Shown one piece after another: positions 32,765-41,026 of a stretch of DNA of 41,026 nucleotides. Source of the DNA: Acanthaster planci (Eukaryota; Echinodermata; Asteroidea; Valvatida; Acanthasteridae); NCBI RefSeq assembly GCF_001949145.1, contig NW_019091711.1, positions 49,551 through 90,576 of the forward strand. The letters are read 5' to 3'. The translations under genes were made by a program, and so were the position numbers. Numbering within the stretch: position 1 is the stretch's first letter; every line of letters begins with the position of its first letter. The notes below the pieces were generated by a model. That model had not been told where the DNA came from. It searched no databases and saw nothing but the letters and a program-made list of their open reading frames with translations.

Positions 32765-32794
32765 AAACTCCTTCCCAAATCTGAGAAGGGGTTT
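32765..32794. terminator. Hairpin between convergent genes
   Basis: AAACTCCTTC (32765-32774) can pair with GAAGGGGTTT (32785-32794) through a 10-base loop, with one G-T pair, followed shortly by a T run. It lies between the last plus-strand and the minus-strand genes. It could mark transcript ends or be incidental. Confidence 0.35.
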
Positions 32795-32820
32795 AAGTTT
32801 TTTGCTTATTATAAATCCGT

Positions 32821-32997
32821 TTACATCTTTTGCAAGTACGCCAAAATCAAAACACCCACGCCTACAAACAAGGTCCGCACGTGCTCTGCCAACCATCCAC
32901 TCGCATTACTATCCACTGTAAAAATCCAACTTAAAATACTGCCGATGATTCCCAAGCTTTCAACCCAAGTTTCTTCAATACATTTGCCAAATTCCAT
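32821..32997 (-). CDS. 58-aa membrane protein
   Basis: ATG (minus) at 32997, stop at 32821. The peptide MEFGKCIEETWVESLG is followed by a hydrophobic stretch IIGSILSWIFTV, and its end LFVGVGVLILAYLQKM forms a likely transmembrane helix. An upstream in-frame ATG at 33081 exists but overlaps the neighbouring proline-rich frame and gives a less natural N-terminus. The gene converges on the plus-strand block. Family not recognised. Confidence 0.45.
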   Translation of the reverse strand: MEFGKCIEETWVESLGIIGSILSWIFTVDSNASGWLAEHVRTLFVGVGVLILAYLQKM

Positions 32998-33007
32998 AAT
33001 TAATGCT

Positions 33008-33124
33008 TTATCCAATCGGTGATTCCACCTTTGGAGGTTCAGGCGCCAGTTCAGGCGCTGGACTTGCACTAGGACTTCCAACAGCTCTGACGCTAGCTAC
33101 GATACCAGTTACGATTCTACTTAC
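33008..33124 (-). CDS. Proline-rich ORF fragment without start
   Basis: The frame is open between stops with no ATG. It reads SRIVTGIVASVRAVG, then SPSASPAPELAPEPP and ends VESPIG. It ends just before the start of the 58-aa membrane protein. A hydrophobic segment followed by a proline-rich tail could be a 5'-truncated small virion protein. It marks the right limit of what I can assign to the virus-like block. Confidence 0.3.
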   Translation of the reverse strand, partial: VSRIVTGIVASVRAVGSPSASPAPELAPEPPKVESPIG

Positions 33125-35288
33125 TTAAAAACTTACGATTGTAACGCCTTGCTCCCGAAACAAAATTCTAGAATATTGCGTAGTAGAAAAGAAATTGATT
33201 GGAGAAACTCTCAATGCGGCTAGGCCATGTAGTGTTATTCCAACAGTACAACAAAGCTGACATGAATTTGCAAGGGTCATAGGTCTTTTCTGGACATTCA
33301 ACCTCAAAAGAGCATCAGAAAGCACAGATTGAAGGCCAATGAAACTTTGCGGCTCACTCGTTTACACTGTAAAGAAAGACAGAACCTCTGAATCGTGCGT
33401 TGTCAATGCAGGGCCAGCTGTATTAAACTTAAGGGGGTGCTCGGAAGTGGGCGTCTTTCTACCGCATGTGGCAAAACCAAACTGCCCCGGTGAGTGAATG
33501 CTCTTGTGAAAAGAGTGTCAGGGTGGATGTGGGCCTCGGGAATGGGATATTGTGGAAGAAATTAATAATCGAGTCTCAATCTGGAGACATGATCGAAATA
33601 CATTTTGACCAATGTGATGAAAAAAAGAAACGTTTGTGAGAACTACATTTTACTGCCTATAAATTTAGTATCAGTGCTTATACAATGACAGCACGTACAA
33701 GACACGATAAATACAATGCACTACTTGAAAACTGTGTTTAACATAATGTTGTATATTACTGCCCTTGAAAATCATGTCACCTACAATGTACATGAATTAG
33801 CAGCAATCAAGTAGTATAAAAAACGTTTTATTAAATATCTAAGAACACCTAGTCCTGTTTAAATATAGCAATTTCCCTTGTAAGTAGAATATTGTTAGAA
33901 GTATTTATCTGTAAACCATCCCAAAATGAAATCAACTCTATAAATATAAAAAAGCTCTAAATATTAGTAGAAAATACTTTCGAAACCGTTAAAATATGGA
34001 ACATGCATCAAAACAAAGCAAGAAATGTCGTTCAGTACTCATTGGTATTGTTATTTATGCAATCACTTTTGGTGAAATTACATATTTCTTTTGTAGCGGG
34101 CAAGTTTTATGCAAGTGCACCAAAATGTATCTGAAAATACATCAAATGCATGTTGCTGTGAAAATATGCTCGTACAAAAAGAAATGTGTTGTGATATTTT
34201 GAATGAACGAGTTATAAACAATTATACATCTTTGGTCAATCACACTTAAACTGTATTACGGATGATGAAAAAAGCATGAAAAATGAAAAGCCAGAAATAA
34301 AGCCATTGACATGACGAAAAGGATAGACTTAGAGTGAGCGTTTGCAAATTTATGTACAAATCATACTTCAATTAAGTAATCACTCACATTTGTATTACAC
34401 AAAGTTTGTATGCCGACGCATAATACAAAACAAAAAGTTTAGAAACCTCATTCATAATTGGTTTTTTTTTCTCTGATGTAAATGTCACATATCCTTAAAT
34501 GAGTGCTAAAGATTATTTATGTTTGAGTAATGTCATTGTAATTGCTGCTGCTGCTTTGTGAGAAATATATATACAATATGTAAACATTTTGTAATTTCGT
34601 TTTATCAGTCATAAATTAATAGAAAACTAATTTCAATGAAAGTATAATGCAAAGTATCAAATAATACACTTTCTGAAATGTTATTAAAATGTAAAAAATA
34701 ATAAATTTTAGGCCCATTGGGTCTTCAAATAGTTTATTGCCGGTAGGCTGGGTTGCTTGAGTAAATTCCCCCCCCTGCTATTGGTTATCGATCTGGAATT
34801 AAAACTGCTCTGGCCGTAGGATAACAAAGAATTAAACTTGCGCTGGTGTAAGACTTCATTCATTTTATGTCTGACATATGCGGCAATAAAGAGCAAAAGA
34901 TCTATCTAAACAGTTACTTTCATAACTTTTGTTTTAAGTCTCCATGCACGTAATGATACTAAAAATTGTCAACAATACCAAATGTATGCTGTTCATTTTG
35001 AATATAAAACGAGGAAGATTTAGTATAGTATGATTGAATAGTGTGTTATTGTGTACCGTAAAATCTGCTTTTACTACATGAACACAAATAGAGAAAAATA
35101 CTAAATATAACCAACAAACTGCGTAAACTTGCTTGACACTTTACTGGCATACATGTCCCCATGTCTCGTATGACAATGACGTGCAAAAAGATGAAATATT
35201 ATAGAATATGAATTTCTGTGCTTATCTCTGTTCTACTCGTATTCGCCGAGACTTGTCTCACATGAATTAAAAATTAATCAATTCCGTC
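33125..35288. other. Intergenic, no gene recognised
   Basis: The stretch up to about 33560 is moderately GC-rich with a minus-strand open frame (33325-33125) lacking a known domain. From 33600 to 34700 the DNA is strongly AT-rich. The 34705-34771 repeat copy is the only structure I can name. Confidence 0.45.
34705..34771 (+). repeat. 67-bp dispersed repeat, copy 2
   Basis: Second copy of 4813-4879 in the same orientation, starting ATTTTAGGCCCATTGGGT and ending near AAATTCCCC, with about four substitutions. Here it is not beside a DIRS element, which argues that the repeat can stand alone. Confidence 0.75.
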
Positions 35289-36408
35289 TCAAACATCTGA
35301 AACGTCATCATTTGGGGTTTCATCCGGGACTGGCTCATGAGGGGCTTCCTCTGGAACAGGCTCATTGAAGTCTGTCACCAGATCATTGTACAGCTCATCT
35401 TTCCTTGGAAGCCCAACTTTCATTCTTGGACTACAGAATGACAGGAGAAAAAACAGATTTTTAAACTTAATCTATAATGACAAATATTTGGTTTATAAAC
35501 TAAATTGGACTTTGCAACTAAGCTTAGACTGTGCCTTCAAAGTACAGACAAATATCACATTCTAGTGCTGCTTAAATTGTGTACTTTAAAAAAAAGGTCA
35601 GGGCTTCCCTCTGGGTGGTAACCCAATGTCCTACAGTTTTAGGAACAAGATAAAACATTATCCAATTTTTGTCTCAGTCATAATAAACTGTTGAAATGCT
35701 ATCATCCAAAAAGAAACATTCAAATCCACTCTTCTATCGATAGGCCCTGGGAATAGCTCAAAATCAATGCAAGTTAATTTTGTACTAAATAGAAAAATGG
35801 CCAGGGTTCCCCTACGGGTGGTGAACCCAATGCCATACAGTTTTTATAAACAAGATAATAAATATCTAGGATATTCATTATCTTATTCATAATAAACTGT
35901 TGTCTGTGTTGAATATTAAGATGTATAACATTTACTTGGCGTGTATTTATATAAAAAAAACCGATTGAAGAAAATATTCAAGTCCTCATTATGTATCAAT
36001 ACATCAATGAACACAAGTTTAAAAAACATACTGTTTCGCAACTCCACTCCTGTCACTTAGCCTGTACAACCGCTGCTGCATCCTGCTTTGTGTACTTGTA
36101 TTATAGAATAATGCAGTGAACACTACCATCTCGGACTGCACGCATCTGTCGCATACGTATGTACATGTACATATGCCTATCGTATAGCTAGCTAGCCGAG
36201 GACATTCATGCGTGGCGCACATGGCCGTCAGTACAGTACATGTACACCTAGGCCTAAATTGTAGGCAAAGCGCAGCCTTGTCTAGGCCCCCTAAGCCTAA
36301 ATTGTAAACGCTGCCATGGTCACTTGTCCTTGCATAAATGAATTGAAATGTGAATGATACCGCCTACCTTTTAGTCCGTTTTTGAAAGGGTTCCTCAGTC
36401 GTCCTCAT
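35289..36408 (-). CDS. Small three-exon host-type gene, 77 aa, acidic tail
   Basis: Minus-strand exons are 36408-36368 (ATG, donor GTAGGC), 36082-36032 (acceptor AGCAG, donor GTATGT) and 35430-35289 (acceptor CTGTAG, stop TGA 35291-35289). Lengths 41, 51 and 142 join in frame with both introns in phase 2, giving 77 codons and a stop. Pieces read MRTTEEPFQKRTK, MQQRLYRLSDRSGVAK and MKVGLPRKDELYNDLVTDF; the tail is NEPVPEEAPHEPVPDETP and ends DDVSDV. The N-terminal half is basic and the C-terminal half acidic, with an EPVP repeat. Sequence upstream of the chosen ATG stays open for about 75 bases, so an earlier exon is possible. I do not recognise the protein. Consistent phases across three exons are the main support. 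Confidence 0.5.
35590..35692 (+). repeat. Intronic direct duplication, copy 1
   Basis: Shares GGGTGGT.AACCCAATG, ACAGTTTT, AACAAGATAA and CATAATAAACTGTTG with 35790-35902. It lies in the second intron of the small minus-strand gene. Confidence 0.7.
35790..35902 (+). repeat. Intronic direct duplication, copy 2
   Basis: Second, diverged copy of 35590-35692, about 200 bp away in the same orientation, with a short insertion. It appears to be a local duplication rather than a known transposon. Confidence 0.7.
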
Positions 36409-37189
36409 AATAACTTCGAATGCATTGGGCAGGTGTTCTACCGTGCTGCAGCTGACTTCTTGTCTCTGTGCCTTATACTCAACGTTAATGTAATGTTAAT
36501 GGGGAATACATCAACAATACTGAACAGCGTACACGCTGCCTCGACAGTATGCCACGGTCCATTTTAGGACGTCGAACACGAAGCGTCGATATTTGCTGGC
36601 CCCTGGACATGATGGTCACTGAAAACATCAAAAAATGTTTTGCTCAGATGGTTGATGGACGCATTTCTCGAGTTTCAAACTGAATAATTTTGACACTTGG
36701 CCGCCAGATACGTCAGACGCCATTATGACAACTTGTCAACGATGTGTACGTAGGCCTACAAAAATGTACACGTGCGCGTAAACGATGTATAGGCTGCTGT
36801 GACATGTGAATTGGACTTAGTGAAAAGTGGACAAATTTCCATTTTTTGTATTGGTTAAACTATCTCATTTGATATGCATGAGCATGCTCAAGTAACATCC
36901 CGCGTTAAAAGGTCCTGAACACGTGCATAAAGTGAGCGCGCTGCGTTTCACGCGAACCAGTACCGGCGGGTTCACGGCGGGTCTTACCTCTGATGAGATC
37001 GTCGCGATTTTCGCATTTTTAACAGGGTCTGTTTGTATCAAAATCAGGTCAGTATTGTAATATTGTGTCATAGGCACTCCATACACATACTTCTTGAAAT
37101 TGTAACAAACGCCTCCGGTGCCTGAGGACTCCGCTGGAGCATGCACCGCCGGAGCCCCCTATTGACTGTGAATCACGAACTCTGTGAAC
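36409..37189. other. Upstream region of the small gene, no other gene seen
   Basis: This stretch has several CpG-containing words near 36560-36600 and probably includes the promoter of the small minus-strand gene, but I see no distinct element. No further gene is recognised up to the Gypsy LTR candidate. Confidence 0.35.
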
Positions 37190-37565
37190 TCTATTGTGTT
37201 TTGGGGTCGCGCTGTGGCTCCGGAAACCACGCCTGTAATTGGACACCTATTTTGCGGTTGCGGCCGGATGCAAAACAATAAGGATTGGCGCGCCCGGGGA
37301 AAATCAATTGGGCCACTGCCAAAATTGAGTGAATGTAATTGTGCTGATAACGAATGGACTGTAGATAGAGAAGTCTGGGAAAAGTCGTGAAGGACGGTTG
37401 AATAAAGAAAATCAGTGTATTGTGTTCTGAAAAGAAAAACCCACGAAGGTCTACGCTACAATATCATAGGTCACGGATTGACCTCCACTCAGTTGTTGAA
37501 TACATTTAATAGTCAGTCGTGAACAGCGTGTGTGGCTCCGTTCATTTCCAACGTTAAATACTACA
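37190..37565 (+). repeat. Candidate 5' LTR of the right-hand Gypsy element
   Basis: The stretch ends ACTACA and is followed by TTTTGGCGATGAGC, which looks like the primer-binding-site start found just after Gypsy LTRs. An AATAAA signal lies near 37402. The left boundary is a guess, because the second LTR is outside the window. Confidence 0.3.
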
Positions 37566-37573
37566 TTTTGGCG

Positions 37574-38209
37574 ATGAGCCGGTGGGAGAAATACGTCAAA
37601 AGACTTGAGAACTTGTTTGTTGCTTTCAACATTGTAAATGAATCTCAGAAACGAGCTCTGCTGCTCCACTACTCTGGCGAGGAAGTCAATGAGATTTTTG
37701 ATACCTTGCCGGACACTGGCTCCAGCTATGACAGTGCAAAGAAAGCACTAAATGAACATTTCAACCCATCAAAAAACACAGAATTCGAGCGGTACACCTT
37801 CCGCCAGTCCAAGCAGCAACCAAGCGAGACTATTGCTCAATACCACACACGACTCCAACGTCTAGCAACCCATTGTGAATTCCCGGAAAAGGACAGTGAA
37901 ATCAAGTCGCAAATAATCCAGACATGCACGTCGAACAAACTTCGTTGTTATGCACTTCGAGAACAATCCCTCACGCTTGTACAACTCCTCAAGACTGCTC
38001 GAACATACGAGTCTGCAGACTGTCATGCTGCTAAAATGACACTCAACAACTCCATCGACCATGTCAACTGTGAACAAAGTCGAAGTCAAGGAGCCAACGC
38101 AAACTGGCCCCTGCCCCTCCTGTGGACGCCGGTCCAACGTTCCTGCACAACAGCCAAAGTACAACCAACACCATCAGCAGTCAAGACGCCCCCAGCAGAG
38201 GCAGTCTAA
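37574..38209 (+). CDS. Gypsy gag (capsid region)
   Basis: ATG at 37574 lies immediately after the primer-binding-like site, and the frame is open to 38209. Blocks WEKYVKRLENLFVAFN, QKRALLLHYSGEEVNEIFDT and ERYTFRQSKQQPSETIAQYH are typical of the capsid part of Ty3/Gypsy gag. The end of the frame (after about 38060) is overlapped by another frame that carries the nucleocapsid and protease, so the last part here is probably out of register. Gag forms the virus-like particle in which reverse transcription occurs. Confidence 0.8.
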   Translation: MSRWEKYVKRLENLFVAFNIVNESQKRALLLHYSGEEVNEIFDTLPDTGSSYDSAKKALNEHFNPSKNTEFERYTFRQSKQQPSETIAQYHTRLQRLATHCEFPEKDSEIKSQIIQTCTSNKLRCYALREQSLTLVQLLKTARTYESADCHAAKMTLNNSIDHVNCEQSRSQGANANWPLPLLWTPVQRSCTTAKVQPTPSAVKTPPAEAV

Positions 38210-38684
38210 CCAGTCAAGCTCGCGCACCTGTCGCAACTGTGGTGGCCGGTACCCACACAGCAAAGACAGAGACTGTCCAGCAAAAGGCCAAACCTGTCAC
38301 GCCCGTGGTAAGCAAAATCACTTTGCTAAATACTGCATGAGCTCAGACAGACCTCAACCAAGATCTAACATTCACGCAGTCGATACCAGTCCTCAGGACA
38401 GTAGTAATGATAGTGATGTTCCACCCCCAGAGCTTCCAGCAGCCGACAGTGAATATGCATTTCACCTTCGCTCCCCAACCTTGGCCAAGCCAATGGTCAC
38501 AGTGTTCATCAATAACAGTCCAGTACAAACTGTGATAGATACAGGCGCTTCCGTCATGTTGATGAGGCTCAACACCTTCAACACCCTGCAAACACGTCCC
38601 CAGCTCCACGCACGCACGATCCCCGTGTATGGCAGCAACACACCACTTGAGATCATTGGATCGTTTGTAGCACGAGTAGGCTAA
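38061..38684 (+). CDS. Gypsy nucleocapsid zinc knuckles and aspartic protease
   Basis: The frame carries CPSCGRR, then CRNCGGRYPHSKDRDCPAKG and CHARGKQNHFAKYC, two zinc-knuckle-like motifs that bind RNA. The aspartic protease follows with VIDTGASVMLM (catalytic Asp at the DTGA motif) and PLEIIGSF. It is +1 relative to gag, so either a frameshift is used or a mutation has occurred; no convincing slippery site was seen. It stops at 38684 inside a 28-bp tandem duplication. Confidence 0.8.
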   Translation: MSTVNKVEVKEPTQTGPCPSCGRRSNVPAQQPKYNQHHQQSRRPQQRQSNQSSSRTCRNCGGRYPHSKDRDCPAKGQTCHARGKQNHFAKYCMSSDRPQPRSNIHAVDTSPQDSSNDSDVPPPELPAADSEYAFHLRSPTLAKPMVTVFINNSPVQTVIDTGASVMLMRLNTFNTLQTRPQLHARTIPVYGSNTPLEIIGSFVARVG

Positions 38685-38729
38685 AAATCAGCATCTGCCA
38701 TGAGTAGGCTAAAAATCAGCATCTGTCAT
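38674..38729 (+). repeat. 28-bp tandem duplication interrupting protease/RT junction
   Basis: GAGTAGGCTAAAAATCAGCA begins at 38674 and again at 38702; the two 28-bp copies differ at one base. Because 28 is not a multiple of three and the unit contains stops, the duplication separates the protease and RT frames. Confidence 0.85.
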
Positions 38730-39645
38730 GAGTCCAGTATTCGTCACATCTCGTACAGCTGACACTGTCCTGACCTTTGACACCGCATCAGCCCTTGGGC
38801 TTGTAAACATCGCATACAAATCGCAGACTGATCGTGACGCTGCCCCCTCTGATCTGTTCGTGTCGTATGCAGATCGCTTCCAAGGCATTGGTAAGTTGAA
38901 ATCGTTCCAATGCAAACTTCATGTGGACGAGTCCGTTGTCCCTGTTGCTCTACCCCGTCGCCGCATACCATTTCACCTACGCAGACAAGCAGAGCAAGAA
39001 CTTGACAGATTGCTCAAACTTGATATCATAGAACCTGCACACGGCCTACCGACACCTTGGGTATCGCCTATCACGGTCGTCCAGAAGCCGCACAAACTTG
39101 ACGAAATCCGAATCTGTGTTGATGCGTGATGTTAACCAGGCCATCAAAAGGGAACGCCACATCACCCCTACAGTCGATGACATTATCATCGCACTCAAAC
39201 CTTCAGTAAACTCGATCTGAACTCAGGCTATCATCAAATCAAGCTTGACCCCGGATCACGTCAGTACACGGTCTTCTCCACCCACGTTGGTTTATTCAGA
39301 TACAAGCGTCTGAACTTTGGCCTGTCATCTGCTGCTGAGATCTTCCAGCATGTCATTCAAGCAACCCTTCGTGATCTTCAGGGTGTTATCAATATCAGTG
39401 ATGACATTCTTGTCTTTGGGAGTACGCAGGAAGAACATGACACTCGTCTCAAAGCCTGCCTCCAATGCCTTCGTGAGGCCAATCTCACCCTGAATCGCGA
39501 CAAGTGCAAATCCAGCGTTCCACAAGTCAACTACTTAGGACACATGTTCTCTGCCAGTGGAATTGCTCCTGACCCGCAAAAAATCCGAGCAATTCAAAGT
39601 GCCTCAGAGCCTCGAATGTTTCTGAGCTACGCAGCTTCCTCGGCA
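38728..39645 (+). pseudogene. Gypsy reverse transcriptase
   Basis: From 38728 the frame shows LLKLDIIEPAHGLPTPWVSP and DEIRICVDA, then breaks at 39127. The next frames show KLDLNSGYHQIKLDP (catalytic Asp), FGLSSAAEIFQ, ISDDILVFG (the Tyr-x-Asp-Asp position read as Ile-Ser-Asp-Asp, common in this lineage) and VNYLGHMFSASGI. At least three frame changes occur between 39120 and 39640. RT copies the element RNA; this copy cannot make a continuous enzyme. Confidence 0.8.
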
Positions 39646-40223
39646 TGGTAAACTACTGTGGTCGCTTTATCCCTGACCTCGCGACCATATCGTCGCCCCT
39701 TCGCGATCTGACCAAAACTGCCAGTCCATGGGAGTGGACAACTACACAGTCTAGTGCATTCGGCCTCATCAAGCAACGCATAACTGAATGCTACACTATG
39801 GCATACTTCAATCCCTCTAACAAAACTGAACTACTTGTTGACGCTAGTCCGGTGGGATTGGGTGCCATGCTCACACAACGTGACTTTCGCAACAACACAT
39901 CCGTTGTAGCTCTTGCCTGCAGAGCCCTCACCCCAGTTGAACAAAGGTACTCACAAACTGAACGCGAGGCGCTAGCTATAACGTGGGCAGTCACCCACTT
40001 TCACCTGTACTTGTATGGTAGTTCATTTGAGGTCATCACCGATCACAAGCCCTTAGTGACATTGTTCAACAGTTGCAACTCCAAGCCTCCCCTCCGTCTT
40101 GAGCGATGGAGTTTGAAACTTCAGGCCTATAACTACTCAGTTGTGTATCGTCCCGGCAAACACAACCCAGCTGATTATATGTCCAGCTCTCCAACTCTGC
40201 ATGACAACTGTCGAACACGGTAA
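39645..40223 (+). CDS. Gypsy RT connection and RNase H
   Basis: Open frame of 192 codons. It starts in the RT thumb (NYCGRFIPDLATISSPLRDL) and carries RNase H motifs: LLVDASPVGLGAML (Asp), QTEREALAITWAV (Glu), FEVITDHKPLVTLF (Asp) and YRPGKHNPADYMS. All main catalytic acids are present. It continues the broken RT upstream and precedes the integrase. Confidence 0.8.
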   Translation: MVNYCGRFIPDLATISSPLRDLTKTASPWEWTTTQSSAFGLIKQRITECYTMAYFNPSNKTELLVDASPVGLGAMLTQRDFRNNTSVVALACRALTPVEQRYSQTEREALAITWAVTHFHLYLYGSSFEVITDHKPLVTLFNSCNSKPPLRLERWSLKLQAYNYSVVYRPGKHNPADYMSSSPTLHDNCRTR

Positions 40224-40265
40224 ATGGGATAAGCTCCTCGCTAACGCAGACAAAAAACAGAAAAC

Positions 40266-41026
40266 TGAGCTGACCAGTTTCCACAATGTACGTGACGAAC
40301 TCACAGTGTCTTAAGATCGCAAACTCCTCATGTGCGACCATCGCCTTGTCATACCCCAAACACTCCGTAAGCGAATCGTAGACATAGCTCACGAAGGACA
40401 CCAGGGCATCACCAAAACAAAGCCCTCCTCAGCGAAAAAGTCTGGTTTCCGTCCATTGATCGCATAGCTGAGGCAACAATCCGGGAATGTCTCCCCTGCC
40501 AAGCAAACACAATTGAACACACTAAAGAACTACCCTCTGATCTGCCCTCTGGAGAACATTTGCTGGTAGTCATAGATGATTATTCACGCTTCCCAGAAGT
40601 AGAAATCGTGTCATCAACATCAGTCCAGCAAGTGATCCCCAAGCTTGATCGCATCTTTTCCAGTTTCGGTATCCCAAACGTCGTCCGCACCGACAATGGT
40701 CCGCCCTTCAATAGTCGCGAATTTTCCAGCTTCGCCCAATATCTTGGATTCGAGCATCGTCGAGTTACCCCTCGGCCCCAAGCAAACGGTGAAGTCGAGC
40801 GCTTCGTGAAACTCTCAAAAAAGCATACCGCTCTGCATTCACCGAAGGCAAACCATGGAAACAGGACCTGTATAAATTTCTTCGCAACTTCCGTGCCACA
40901 CCACATTCCACAACCGGTGTTTCACCTGCCAAACTTCTTTTCAGCAGATCATTCCAAACACGCTTACCTGAACCAGAGTTCACTTCGTTGCCACAACACA
41001 CCCCTGTCCAAGAACACGACCAACAT
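40266..41026 (+). pseudogene. Gypsy integrase, internal deletion, runs off window
   Basis: The zinc-binding part has IAHEGHQGITKTK and ATIRECLPCQ. The core has LLVVIDDYSRFPEVEIV, VVRTDNGPPFNSREF (second Asp) and PQANGEVERF (Glu). The stretch that normally holds the first catalytic Asp, just before LLVV, is absent: LPSDLPSGEHLL joins directly, between two CCCTCTG words at 40533 and 40545. Frame changes lie near 40423 and 40818. The C-terminal part (NFRATPHSTTGVSPAKLL) continues to the window edge. The deletion alone would inactivate the enzyme. Confidence 0.75.

Larger units (their letters stand above)
29354..33124. mobile_element. Endogenous virus-like gene block (Polinton/adintovirus-like structural half)
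   Basis: At least nine short ORFs follow one another on the plus strand, overlapping or abutting, and two more converge from the minus strand. This packing is unlike the intron-rich DNA around it and is typical of a small DNA virus or virus-like transposon. Members include a triplet-cysteine ORF, an acidic ORF, a hydrophobic protein with late-domain motifs and a probable virion protein. I recognise the last two as kinds of protein seen with protein-primed polymerase elements in invertebrate genomes. No integrase, ATPase, protease or polymerase is present here. Stops and frameshifts in most of the larger genes show it is an old copy. The exact family and the ends of the insertion are not determined. 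Confidence 0.65.

Overview
The window looks like non-coding and repeat-rich DNA from a marine invertebrate nuclear genome. The evidence is genes with GT-AG introns, dense decayed transposons of metazoan type (DIRS, P-element-like, Gypsy, Penelope-like, protein-primed DNA polymerase elements), microsatellites, many TACATGTAC-type words and one assembly gap (61 N). Amphioxus or a similar deuterostome is my guess from general flavour only. Nothing bacterial is present.

Layout. 1-3013: minus-strand, multiply broken protein-primed family B DNA polymerase of a Polinton/adintovirus-like element, cut off after motif A. 4930-6527: DIRS/Ngaro-type retroelement fragment (RT, RNase H, start of tyrosine recombinase). 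7349-12039: intron-bearing P-element-like transposase gene whose 5' half is frameshifted while its last six exons are open with good splice sites; an antisense transposase C-terminal piece lies behind it (12664-13095). 13503-13779: fold-back insertion with a hammerhead-ribozyme-like core typical of Penelope-like elements, flanked by a 12-bp direct repeat and containing the gap. 15741-15990: decayed minisatellite. 18098-20080: 5'-truncated Gypsy pol with a PHD-finger-like insert between RNase H and integrase. 24781-25970: broken minus-strand gene (acidic region, helical region, BEN-like start). 26971-28885: two ~500-bp direct repeats flanking a ~140-bp tandem array rich in E-box, CRE and AGGTCA words. 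29354-33124: compact virus-like gene block. 35289-36408: small three-exon host-type gene, minus strand. 37190-41026: second Gypsy element (LTR candidate, gag, protease, RT, RNase H, integrase), running off the window.

The most interesting part is 29354-33124. At least nine small ORFs are packed head to tail, overlapping or abutting, with two more on the opposite strand. They include an ORF with cysteine at every third residue, an acidic ORF overlapped by an arginine-rich frame, a hydrophobic protein followed by a reading frame with both PPxY and PTAP late-domain motifs, and a probable virion protein. It resembles the structural half of the kind of element whose polymerase half lies at the left edge. 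Whether the two belong to one insertion is unknown. Most of the block carries stops and frameshifts, so it is an old integrated copy rather than an active virus.
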